This document shows positions 40,932 to 51,217 of a DNA stretch of 64,000 bases, one piece after another (the first letter of the stretch is position 1; each line of letters begins with the position of its first letter). Below the pieces are notes generated by a model, which saw only the letters and a program-made list of their open reading frames with translations, made no database searches and was not told where the DNA came from. The translations under genes were made by a program, and so were the position numbers. Source of the DNA: Ectobius pallidus (lineage: Eukaryota; Arthropoda; Insecta; Blattodea; Ectobiidae); contig CAXKWD010000006.1 of assembly GCA_964059195.1 (NCBI GenBank), positions 15,430,530 through 15,494,529 on the forward strand, in the 5' to 3' direction.

Positions 40932-42369
40932 ATAATGTCAAATCAGTTCATAGTTTGTCAGTAGTTGCTAAATTACTTCCAGTCGTTTTTATGTTTAATA
41001 TGTTCTTCTTACTAAATTTGAAGTTTCATATATGTTTTTCTTCATACTTCACTTCTTGTAGCACTTGTTCAATATAAATGTATTAATTATTGTGGTCGCT
41101 TGTGACCCTGGCAGTTAAAAAGCGACTTTAAATATATGAATTTAAAAAAATCCTGCTTTTACCAAACAATCCGAAGGATATCCATGCATGGATGTGAGAC
41201 TCTGATTTTCGTGGCTTGGAATTGTAGTGGGTAAATTGTTAAGATCCTAATAACTCCGATCCTTACTGATACAAGGAGATTTATCCTTCCCGAGCAACAA
41301 ACACAGCCAGCAGAACAGCTTACACAAAGTTACAGAGCCGCATAACCAAACTACCTTAGTATAAAATTCCGAGTTATAGGTACGCAAGAAGTTCTTCACT
41401 TTGTTCTCGATAAGTTTTTCAAATCGGGAGTAGGTCTCCCTTTCTTAACTAACTCTTAACTTATCACTGGATGAACGTGAGTGGAAAGGAAAAAATACAC
41501 TTAATATAATATCACTTGCAGAATCACCCTTGCTTTGAATATTCAGCGGCAAAATTCACTGAAGTACACTCAACAAAGAATCTTCGCACCTTACAGATGC
41601 ACTGACTCGTGTTGCATGCAAAGTGTCTGTATTTCACGGATCGGAGTTATGACGTCATGGTAGCAGACTAGTGGTGAGAATACCTCAGCACCTCGCCTAG
41701 GCATTTAGGAGAACTAATAAGCCATCACACACAATCTTGCGCAGAAACACGCGCGCCGTCGCCATCTGTTATTCGGCCTAGAAAACACTTCTTTGGAACA
41801 GAATTAATGGTTTTCATGCGTTATTGTTGATTCCTCTGCCATTTAAAAGGTGCTATTTTTATATTATCGATGACTGTTAGTAATTTCTTTATTCTACAAC
41901 GCATGCAGTGCATTCATTGCATTCATGGAGAATACGCCACTGTAATCTGTCACTGTTGTTCCCAGCATGTGGGCTACTCAATGTATGGAACATATCAAAC
42001 ACGTTTTCACCCACTTACTGTTCATATGAGCAGCTTATTTTTAGGATGTGCTCATCTGTAATGTTTATGAACTTAACAGCTATGCAATACCTGTCATCTG
42101 CCGAAATATAACCATGACATTTTAAGTGGACATTTTTACCGCACATGCATGCTCAGTAGGGTCTTCCTCTATGTAGTCGCAAGTATAGTCGAACATTTGG
42201 AGAGATACATTTATACAATAACAGTGTTTGCCGGCTAATGCTAGTCTTGCACCCAGGTACTCAACTGTGCCCAATATAATAACGAAGCTGTAATAATGTG
42301 AACAATTATGGTTGTAATCTTCATTTTGAGACTGTGTCCCATCCAGCTACAATACACACAATAAAGTTA
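40932..42369. other. No gene recognised
   Basis: Only short ORFs without domain patterns; no terminal repeats resolved. Confidence 0.45.
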
Positions 42370-42790
42370 CTAATTCTCAGATTTCACCGGTTAAGTTCCT
42401 TGGCATTCATCTTAATTCTGATCTCCCTTGGCTTACCCCACACTAATGCCATTGCATATAAAATAAGCAAAGGTCTTCTTATGCTTAGTGCTCTAAAATA
42501 TAGTAGGCTATTTGTATACAGTGTCTTTTAACTGTTTATTATGCCCATATTAATTCTCATCTCAATTATGGTGTAATGCTTTGGTGGAACCATACTTCTG
42601 ATAAATTTCTCATCTTACAGAAAAAAGTTGTTAGGAATTATATGTGGAGCTTCGTCAACAACCCATTTTAAACCACTGTTTATCAAACCTGGTATTCTGA
42701 CTCTTCCAGCAATGTTTGTTCTAATTGCCTACATTATGTATTTAAACATCTGAACGATTTCCTAAATGTGAACATTTAATAGTTATGAAA
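42370..42790 (+). pseudogene. LINE 3' fragment (RT thumb region)
   Basis: Frame-broken coding sequence with KFLGIHL-type, NAIAYKISKGLLMLSALK and RIICGAS-like patterns, seen in the C-terminal region of jockey/CR1-like LINEs. Several stops and shifts. A related but better kept fragment is at 47240-47716. Confidence 0.65.
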
Positions 42791-43073
42791 ACGTTTCTCT
42801 GAATCTGTAGAACAGCCTACCTGACAGCCTAAGACAAATGGTTTACTATGCTATCAAGAGAACTTTGCAATTTTACCTAAAAGATAATGCACTATACTGT
42901 GTCCAGGATTTTTATTTATATATATTCAATGTGAATTTTATAATTTTTGACGTTTCTTTCAATGTCCTGGCAAAAATAAACCTATTTATCTATCGTAACA
43001 CTTTGTTGTCCCAAATGTAACAGTAATGAAAAAATAACTGAAACGTACAATCATGTTAAAACTTATTGGGATA

Positions 43074-44366
43074 GGGGAGAATGGGGTACATTTGGCAGTG
43101 GGGTAGATTCAGCACTGAGCTATATTAAGTATATATCTATTTTTTTTTGTTGGTACAGTACAATGGTATGCATAGTTGCCAATTTTACAAATAACACCTG
43201 CATTCTACTTTTGTTTACATTTGATCTGGTTTCTTGTGTATTACATGGCTTGATATTTTTCGAGTCATTGAGATTAGTCAGCAGGGTAAGTTTCATACTC
43301 AAATAATTCTGAGATTAATAGTATGATATAATGATAATTGATTTTAATTGGACATTTAGACTTCTCATGTAAACATATTAATTGTTGAAATCAATAAGGG
43401 TATTAGGTTAGCGATGATGACATTTTTGTTTTCTCTTTACTGAGTGGGGTACTTTCAGCATGATGAAACTGCCCCATGATGGGGTACTTTCAGCATGATG
43501 AAACTACCCCATAATGATAATATTGGTTCATTTTAAATGTAACCAGACCTAAACTTATGTAAGGAAGACTGACAGAGCACAAATTTAGTGAAGAAAGCAT
43601 AAAAAGGGCCTTAATCGATGTCTTCGGCAATGTCAAAAGCATTAAAAATGCTGCAGAAACATATGGAATTAAGCAGCAAATTCTGGAAAGCAGAATTTTT
43701 AAAAAAACTTGAAAAATTCCAAAATAGGAGTTTCTTAGGAAATTCCACAGCAAATTAACGAAATGATGCAGGGCATGACAGCGATGAAAGTAGTGAAGAA
43801 CTAGCGACTAGTAGTAAATATGCTGCAAGGCAAGTTTTCTCAACCAAGGAAGAACAATATTGGGTGTGTTACTGAGAAAATAGGATTTTCAGAGCTTAAG
43901 GTACAGTTTCTGCACCAAAAAGGGTCATCCAACAACTTCTATTGGGCACAAGTTGAAGATAAATGTGAAATTGAAATAGGCGATGTGGTCAGCAAACTAC
44001 CGAAACAGTACACTAAGGGCACAGCTGGAACATCTGACATTTTCAAGTTTCCTTTTAAATTTGAGCCACTTACTGTCCTGTGACATTCATTTCTTTGCCA
44101 AAGCAATGTCATATTATGGTATGCCATATGTACCCACAAGCATGAAAGAACTACCCCACCGATGGGGTAGTTTCAGCACTTTGAATTAACATTTTGTTTC
44201 TGAAATTTCTTGTAGTTGAAATTATTATAGAGATAAACTAAAGTTACTGTTATATTAATAAAAGTTATCTTTAATAAGTAATGTGAAAAATTACTTGCAA
44301 ACTAATAAAATATTACTGAAAAATATTAAAATTGAAAAATATGCCAAATGTACCCCACTCTCCCCC
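43074..44366 (+). mobile_element. pogo/Tigger-like DNA element, decayed
   Basis: Inverted ends GGGGAGAATGGGGTACATTT (43074) and their inverse ending 44366. A psq-type HTH segment is readable around 43565-43695 (FSEESIKRALIDVFGNVKSI), and the 87-codon ORF at 43820-44083 resembles the C-terminal tail of pogo-like transposases. The DDE core is missing. Internal copies of 'ggggtactttcagcatgatg' are tandem. TA duplications are not clear. Confidence 0.6.
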
Positions 44367-44812
44367 AGTTTTCATAAGTTAAATATTTTTTTTAAAAGAA
44401 ATGTCTCTTAAATATCACTACTAAACAAATTTGAACTTCTTTTTTCCATAACATGAACAAAATAGGCTGATCTTAACTAATATGCATGCGCAGAACACGG
44501 AAAATGCCAGTGAAATGTTCGTAACACGTCAGGTTTTTGTGTTATAGATATTTATTTAATACATTGAAAAATCTAAATTTTTGACCTATTAAAACTTACT
44601 TTGTTCTCATTTTTTGTATTAAAATTTTTGAAGGGCAGCTCAGTTATGATAAAACTGATAAAGTAATACCTTGTGAGCTAATAAATCATACTAAAGTCAC
44701 TCTTCATATAATGAAGTCAAGAAAGATAAAAAATATCTTATTAGTTCTCTTATGAGAACTGGAATCTTCTCATTGAAAAAACCAGCAATAACTGCCCCTT
44801 TATCGCTGTATC

Positions 44813-45700
44813 CTATCTTCCTTGATATAACTGCCCTATTGTAGCAATATCTTGGTGAAATCGCTCTCTCTGCTCATCACTTACAGTCCCCAAGTTCTCA
44901 GGAAGAAAGTCCAAATGTGAGTGTAAAAAGGGGATCTTCGATGATATACGGCAGCCTTTGTTTTGTGGTCTCTTACGAATGTCTATTAATTGATGATAAT
45001 TCTTTGCCTTATGCTTCCCTAAAAACCCTTTGACAACAAATACAAAAGATCTCCTTGCTGGTAATTCCATAGGATCTGTCTTTTCTAAAAATGCTCTCGT
45101 TCAAAAACTTCTAATTTGTGAACCAATAAATATGCATTCTTTTAATTTAGCATAACTGAATTTAGTGAACAGAGTTTTTAAGCATTCTCCACTCTTATCC
45201 AGAGCTTTCAGAAAAATTTTCATTAGCCCTAGTCTTGTGTTCATGGCAAAAGAAATACTTTTTCACATTACGCTAGCAGAGAATATTTAATATTATTGTC
45301 ACCAGAAATATAATCTTATCTGATAAGCCAGTTTTCACTAAATAATGTTGTGCACTTGGGCTCAACTGTCCCACAAGCACAAAAAACAACAGAGCTTAGT
45401 AAACCCTCCTTGTATTCAAAGCAACAAGGCCATTACTTTCAAATTCCTATAAATTGCCCAGCGATGTTCAGTATAATTTATTGCCAGTCAATATTAGTGA
45501 CATGTTTTGATAAGTTTCTTCCATAATGACTGGAGTGGAAGGTTTTGTTTTACCATGGTGCAATAAAACTGCTTTTAAACTCTGTTTTGATGAATCAAAG
45601 ACCAGTCTCCATTCTTATGGAATATATTAATTATTTCACTCATCCATCAGGAGAATGTGGCATGGGTCTTATGGCTGAGGGGAGATTATGATACACAATT
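44813..45700 (-). pseudogene. Pseudogene of an unidentified mobile-type protein family
   Basis: The last 86 codons (45070-44813) are open and contain FLGKHKAKNYHQLI and FLHSHLDFLPENLGTVSDEQRERFHQDI, a pattern I recall from multicopy arthropod and cnidarian predicted proteins of unknown function. Further upstream on the same strand to about 45700, shifted fragments of the same protein can be read (GLMKIFLKALDKSGE, GGFTKLCCFLCLWDS). Multicopy behaviour suggests a transposon-encoded protein, but I cannot name it. Confidence 0.5.
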
Positions 45701-47239
45701 TTATCTTTTAATTTTCCTTCAAAAGACCTCTGTTTAGATAATGCAGAAGAAACAAAATCTCTCCTATTGATTGGTAGGTGTCACCAAATCATTAGAACAT
45801 TAGACATGTCAAGATATCACAAATCTGTATAGTTCTGCTGATGCTGGATGATTTTAATGTTTTTTTTTTAAAAAGTAGACCTTTCTTCTTCCTGCTTAAT
45901 AAATCAATCTGAAGCTTACCTCAGAAATGGATTTAATTTTTAAAAAATTAATTTTCTGCATATAATTTAAATTAGACTGATTAAGCAAAAGTAATCTGGC
46001 ACTTTGTTACATCAGTTTACCTGATTTTTTATTAGGTAGTATATTCTATTTGAGAAAGCTTCTAGTAAGCTACCTTTGTAAGTTATGTAATTATTCAGTG
46101 GCATTTGTGTACTGCGCATGCTTAGTCCTAGATGATTGTGGCAGTTGGAAAAGGTGTGCAGAGGTTTTGCCAGTCTTGCTGCTGTGTGCAGAAGAACTGT
46201 GGAGTATTCTTCGTCTTCGAGTCTCTAGTCCTGAAATTGTGTCAGTGGTTCTTCTTGGCTGTAAGCACAGGTAAGATCTAAATGTTTTCTAACACTGGTG
46301 TAGTTATTCAGGCAGGTATGTGCATGATTTTATTGTATGTATTATGGCTGAGTGCTACACCAGCTTTCAATGAAATTAAGACCTTGCCCCACTTCAGTCA
46401 GGAAGAATTAGGCCTTTTTATTGTTAACTTGTTATCATTCCAGTTATGACATATTTGTTATTGGGGTATTTCTTTCATAATTTTTTTAATATTCTTCTGT
46501 AGATTATTTTTTCTATCCCATTAGCATGAAGAATGTTCCACACTAGGTCTCCTGGGATGTAAGCTTATATATGAATGGGTCATTAATGTGTGTTAAGTTG
46601 AAATAAGTTATAGGACTGTAATCAATCTGATTAAGCTCAGTAAAGAATTTCAGACTTTTGGACAAATAAATTCAAAATATAAGAAATTGGTGTTAATGGA
46701 ATATTGCAGGAATTAATGTTTAATGGTATCAGTATATGTAAAGAAATTTATTACGCAGAATAAAAGTTAATTGTACCTAATTGTTGATTTGGTTAGCTCA
46801 ATTCTATAATGTTTCAGTCAGCTAAAAGAAAATACATATGCACTACATTAATTTAAATGAGGGTTAAGTTCAATAAATGTAGTTTATGATCAAAGTTGTG
46901 TCTGTTCTAGCTTGAAATGGTAATAAAAGTATAAGACATATCATGGTAGCAACTTTTAATTATACAGAATTCAGATGAGTCATATATCAATATAAACACT
47001 ATCTGCTATCATAGGCAGCAGATGTAACTTGTAGCTACCGTAGCACTTGAAATTGGTTTCAATTTAGTGACTGCATTAAGTTTCTGAAATGTCTCGACCT
47101 TAACTAAGGAAAGGCTGTGAATTGAATAAATTTACAGGCATGACTGTTAGTAGATTATTAGTGAACCCAGTTTATTTGAATTATTGTTTTATGCAGTGAT
47201 GTTTCTGGTTCAAAGCCATCATATAAAATCTAGTGGTAC
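45701..47239. other. No gene recognised
   Basis: AT-rich sequence with short ORFs only (74 codons at 46050 has no domain). Confidence 0.45.
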
Positions 47240-47716
47240 TAGGCCTATCTCCATTTTCACTCGGTAATGAGGTACGGGATAATTTTCTGGGGCAACTCTA
47301 CCCATAGGGAGAAAATATTTAGATTTCAAAAGCGGGCAATAAGAATAATATGTGGAAAGAAAAAAAGGGAATCTTGTAAACCGCTGTTTGAAAAATTAAG
47401 AGTCCTCACTCTTACAGGGGAGTATATATACTCTGTTATGTGTTTTGTAGTGAATAATATTGATAAATTTCAAACTAATTTTAGTGTACATGGACGTACT
47501 ACCAGAAACATGAATGATCTACACAGACCAAATAACTCGTTAAAACTCTTTCAGAAGGGTGCGTATTATTCTGCAGTACAGATATATAACAAGCTTCCAA
47601 ACAACATTAAATTATTATGTATTCAAAGAAAGATCAAACCTTTCAAAACAGCTGTCAAGGAATTTTTAATAACTCACACCTTCTACAATTTGGAGGAATA
47701 TTTCCAGCTTGGATAA
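47240..47716 (+). pseudogene. LINE C-terminal fragment (jockey/CR1-like)
   Basis: A 149-codon open stretch carries RYGIIFWG, FQKRAIRIICG, SCKPLFEKL and IYNKLPNNIK, the post-RT thumb pattern of this LINE group. It is 5'-truncated. It lies downstream of the zinc-finger gene and in opposite orientation to it. Confidence 0.75.
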
Positions 47717-48159
47717 ATTTGGCAGCTTGCAGTTTCTGTAGACCTATATTATTGTTATAACATGCATGTATTTTTTGATCTGACGTGTTCTATATCCTTG
47801 AGCCCCGCTCAACACAGGATCTACAGGACGAGATATCTACATCTACATACATACATCTACACCTCAGAAAAGGCATTGCTTGCCCTTAAGACTGTAAACA
47901 TAAAGAGAGGATGTTATGAGTTTGGCCTAAGTAAAGGCAGAGAAAGAGACAACATCTACTCCTATGACCTGTATAAGTAAAGTTACAGTTGTCAATATCA
48001 ATTCAATGAGAAACTACAGGCTGAATTACTCTGATCCTTCAACAAGAAAAATGTATTTCAAACTTTCTCCACATTAACCACGGACCTTCCTATTCTACTT
48101 GTTGTTCTATGAGGCAACATTGCCAGTGTGCATTAAGTTATAACAGCTTCATGCAAAAC

Positions 48160-48356
48160 TGTTGGTAATACTGTATCATGAGGTAATCTAGTGTGCAGTG
48201 AGTTCTGTATATAAGTACATGTATCTGTCACGTCGAGTCTCAGTGTAATGCTGGTAATGGAGGTAGAGTTGTTATATAATAAAATTTCCTTGCTACCACC
48301 AAGTCGTGTGTCTGCTTCCGCATCCATCTCGAGTTCCGTAACCATAATCGCTAACA
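48160..48356 (+). repeat. 5' LTR of Copia
   Basis: TGTTGGTAAT...CGCTAACA, with an AATAAA-type signal inside. Confidence 0.95.
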
Positions 48357-48370
48357 GGTTATGGGCCCAG
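48357..48370 (+). other. Primer-binding site, initiator tRNA-Met anticodon half
   Basis: GGTTATGGGCCCAG directly abuts the LTR and is complementary to the anticodon-stem/loop sequence CTGGGCCCATAACC of initiator tRNA-Met, the half-tRNA priming known for Copia elements. Confidence 0.85.
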
Positions 48371-48477
48371 GAGAGCCCAGGAGAGACCCAGAGAAGCTCA
48401 GTTATATCCTACAGAAGATTTTACGTGATTTTCATCTGAAGTTCGAGTTTATCCAGTGACGTGATTTTGTGTGAATA

Positions 48478-49086
48478 ATGGCAGACTTAGGTGCACTCGC
48501 ACCGATAGCGAAGCTAGAAGGTCGTACAAATTACTCTGATTGGAAATTCGGGATGGAACTTTACTTGAAAGATCTTGATGTGTGGACTAGCGTAGTTGGT
48601 TATCCTGAAGGTGATACTACCAGTAGTGCTGAAAAAATCAAGAAGGATACCAAAGCTTTAACTAAGATTGGTCTCATGGTGAAGCCATGTTGTTACTCGC
48701 ACATCCGAAACGCGGTGAACGCGAAGGCGGCGTGGGATGCTTTGAGAAAAGCATATGAGGACCAAGGACTTGGACGGAGATGTGCTCTACTCCGCACACT
48801 AGGAAATTTACGGCTCGAAAACTTCAAGAGCATGGAAGAATACATCAATGCTTTCATGGAAATATCCGTTGAGTTAGCAAACATGAATAAGCCGTTGGAC
48901 GACGATTTTTTCGCCGCCATGATGCTTTCAGGGCTGACCAAGGACTTTGAACCCATGAGAATGGCGTTAGAAAATTCTGGAGCTGAGCTGACGAGCGACT
49001 TCATTAAGGGACAGTTGCTGCAAGAAAAGAAGTATGGCGAGAATTCGGAAGCTGGTTTGGAGTCGGCGTTCATCTTGAAAGGCTGA
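48478..49086 (+). CDS. Copia Gag, ends at an in-frame TGA
   Basis: 202 residues beginning MADLGALAPIAKLEGRTNYSDWKFGMELYL, the Copia Gag (UBN2/DUF4219-like) fold; SMEEYINAFMEISVEL is another family block. The frame continues beyond the TGA (49084-49086) directly into the zinc knuckle CWKCGKSGHTRPQC. Copia normally has one Gag-Pol frame, so the stop is either a recent nonsense change or a readthrough site that raises the Gag to Pol ratio. Confidence 0.88.
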   Translation: MADLGALAPIAKLEGRTNYSDWKFGMELYLKDLDVWTSVVGYPEGDTTSSAEKIKKDTKALTKIGLMVKPCCYSHIRNAVNAKAAWDALRKAYEDQGLGRRCALLRTLGNLRLENFKSMEEYINAFMEISVELANMNKPLDDDFFAAMMLSGLTKDFEPMRMALENSGAELTSDFIKGQLLQEKKYGENSEAGLESAFILKG

Positions 49087-51021
49087 AACTACAAGAAGAA
49101 GGTTATTAAGTGCTGGAAGTGTGGTAAATCCGGACACACCAGACCTCAGTGCCCTCTAAAAGCTAGTGAGCCGCATTCAGAGAAGAAGAGCTACAACCCC
49201 AAGAAGTGTTCCAATCAGGCTCTGTACTGTGCTCTCAGTGCACAATCATCTAACCAAGACAAAAACATTGGCTGGCTGATTGATTCCGGAGCAACCGCTC
49301 ATATGACACGTAGTGAATTATTGCTGAGTAGTGTCAAAGCTGATAATGATTGTAATGTGCATATTGCAAATAATCAAACATTGTCCTGTAAAGCTGTGGG
49401 TAATGTATCTGTGCAGTTGAAAGGTGATGAGTTTCCTTGTGAAATAAGAGATGTACTTCATGTACCTGAGATATCGACTAACCTCTTATCTGTTAGCAAA
49501 ATAGTTGAAAAAGGCAACGTTGTTTTGTTTGATAATGAAGGTTGTACGGTGTTTGAAGAGTCTGATTTCTGTGCTAAGGGAACTGTGACGGCCACAGGTT
49601 CTTTACTGAATGGTCTGTATCATCTAGATGTCGCAGAGGAGCATGCTCATGTGAGTAAAGTGAAGGACAGTAACTTTGACCTGTGGCATAAGCGCTTGGG
49701 TCATGTCAATGCCAAGAGTGTTGAGCTGATGAGAGCAGGCATGGTAGATGGAGTGAACTTTACAGGTGAAGTGCATGACAAGTGTATTCCTTGTTTGAAA
49801 GGAAAGTTCATTAGAAAACCATTTAAGGGGCCTCGCAAGAGAGCAAGACAGTTACTCGAATTGGTTCATTCAGACCTATGTGGCCCTATGCCTATAGCCT
49901 CATGGGGTGGTGCTAGGTATGTTCTCACTCTGATAGATGATTATTCTAGAAAGATATTTGTATACTTTCTAAAATCCAAAGACGAAGTGCTTGTTTACTT
50001 TAAAGAATTTAAGGCTGAAGTTGAGAAGCAGACTGGTTTTTCAATCAAGAAGCTGCGTACAGATAATGGTACGGAATATGTAAATTCTGCTTTCAAAAGT
50101 TTCCTGAAGGAGAATGGCATACTGCATCTGTTGACTGTACCGTACAATCCTGAACAGAATGGGGTTGCTGAACGTGTCAACAGAACTGTTGTTGAGATGG
50201 CAAGGTGTCTCATGTTGGATGCTGGTTGCCATGAGCGTTTGTGGGCTGAGGCCATAAGTGTAAGTGTTTACTTAAAGAACAGATCTCCACATAAGGCTGT
50301 GCCTAATGTGACTCCTGAAGAAAAGTGGTCAGGTGAAAAGGTAGATCTGAGCCATCTGAAGGTGTTTGGCTGTCCTGCATATGCTCATGTACCGAAAGAG
50401 AAGAGAAGGAAACTAGATGTGACCAGTAAGCGTATGACATTTGTTGGATATTGTGAATACACAGGTGATTTCAGGCTGTGGGATATTGACAAGCCCACAG
50501 AAATCGTGCGTGTGCGCAGTGTTGTGTTCTTAGAATCTGAACTAACTGTGAAAGAAAAAACTAAGAATGCTGTAGAAGTTGGTAAGACTGTTACAGGTAG
50601 GGAAACCATTCCTCTCATGATCTATTATGATGAGCTACCAGTTTTTGCTGTACCAGAGGAACCAATGATAGCTGCTGAAGAAATAATTACTTCGGGTAGT
50701 GAAGAGGAACAGTCCTCAGCAGTCCCTGATTCAGATAACAGTCATGTGTCTTCTGAGTCGAGTGCAACTGGAGATGATGGTAATGAAGAAGCATTGCCTG
50801 TGCCTGATCAGGAACCCAGGTATCCACAAAGGGAACGTCATCCTGTTGTTAATCCTGATTATTTATATTACGATGAGGGAGCATTGCATATACCTGAGGA
50901 AGAACCTAGACACTTTGTAGGTTATGTTGCATGTGATCCGGTTGAACCATTGACAGTAAAAATCCGAACTTCACTGTGGCACCCTAGATTAAGGGAAAGT
51001 GTTGGTAATACTGTATCATGA
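49087..51021 (+). CDS. Copia zinc knuckle-protease-integrase, RT and RNase H absent
   Basis: Same frame as gag. Zinc knuckle C-x2-C-x4-H-x4-C at about 49110-49152; protease DSGAT at 49282-49296; GAG-pre-integrase LWHKRLGHVN with downstream C-x2-C; integrase core with Asp in VHSDLCGPM, Asp in RTDNGTEY and Glu in NGVAERVNR; then the KVFGCPAYAH...FVGY C-terminal block and an acidic linker. The ORF ends in the 3' LTR. Where RT should begin, after VEPLTVK, the sequence instead reaches the purine tract, so the whole RT-RNase H is deleted. The first in-frame ATG is 49303, after the protease site. Confidence 0.88.
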   Translation, partial: NYKKKVIKCWKCGKSGHTRPQCPLKASEPHSEKKSYNPKKCSNQALYCALSAQSSNQDKNIGWLIDSGATAHMTRSELLLSSVKADNDCNVHIANNQTLSCKAVGNVSVQLKGDEFPCEIRDVLHVPEISTNLLSVSKIVEKGNVVLFDNEGCTVFEESDFCAKGTVTATGSLLNGLYHLDVAEEHAHVSKVKDSNFDLWHKRLGHVNAKSVELMRAGMVDGVNFTGEVHDKCIPCLKGKFIRKPFKGPRKRARQLLELVHSDLCGPMPIASWGGARYVLTLIDDYSRKIFVYFLKSKDEVLVYFKEFKAEVEKQTGFSIKKLRTDNGTEYVNSAFKSFLKENGILHLLTVPYNPEQNGVAERVNRTVVEMARCLMLDAGCHERLWAEAISVSVYLKNRSPHKAVPNVTPEEKWSGEKVDLSHLKVFGCPAYAHVPKEKRRKLDVTSKRMTFVGYCEYTGDFRLWDIDKPTEIVRVRSVVFLESELTVKEKTKNAVEVGKTVTGRETIPLMIYYDELPVFAVPEEPMIAAEEIITSGSEEEQSSAVPDSDNSHVSSESSATGDDGNEEALPVPDQEPRYPQRERHPVVNPDYLYYDEGALHIPEEEPRHFVGYVACDPVEPLTVKIRTSLWHPRLRESVGNTVS

Positions 51022-51196
51022 GGTAATCTAGTGTGCAGTGAGTTCTGTATATAAGTACATGTATCTGTCACGTCGAGTCTCAGTGTAATGCTGGTAATGG
51101 AGGTAGAGTTGTTATATAATAAAATTTCCTTGCTACCACCAAGTCGTGTGTCTGCTTCCGCATCCATCTCGAGTTCCGTAACCATAATCGCTAACA
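51000..51196 (+). repeat. 3' LTR of Copia
   Basis: No difference from the 5' LTR was seen over 197 bp. Confidence 0.95.
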
Positions 51197-51217
51197 AAAA
51201 CCAAGGGTCAGTGTAGA

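Larger units (their letters stand above)
48160..51196 (+). mobile_element. Copia LTR retrotransposon lacking reverse transcriptase (3,037 bp)
   Basis: Identical 197-bp LTRs (48160-48356, 51000-51196), 5-bp duplication AAAAC (48155-48159, 51197-51201), a half-tRNA initiator-Met primer site, and a purine tract AAGGGAAAG before the 3' LTR. The internal region holds gag, protease and integrase but nothing of RT/RNase H. Identical LTRs indicate very recent insertion. It lies 17 bp past the stop codon of the zinc-finger gene, antisense to it. Confidence 0.95.
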
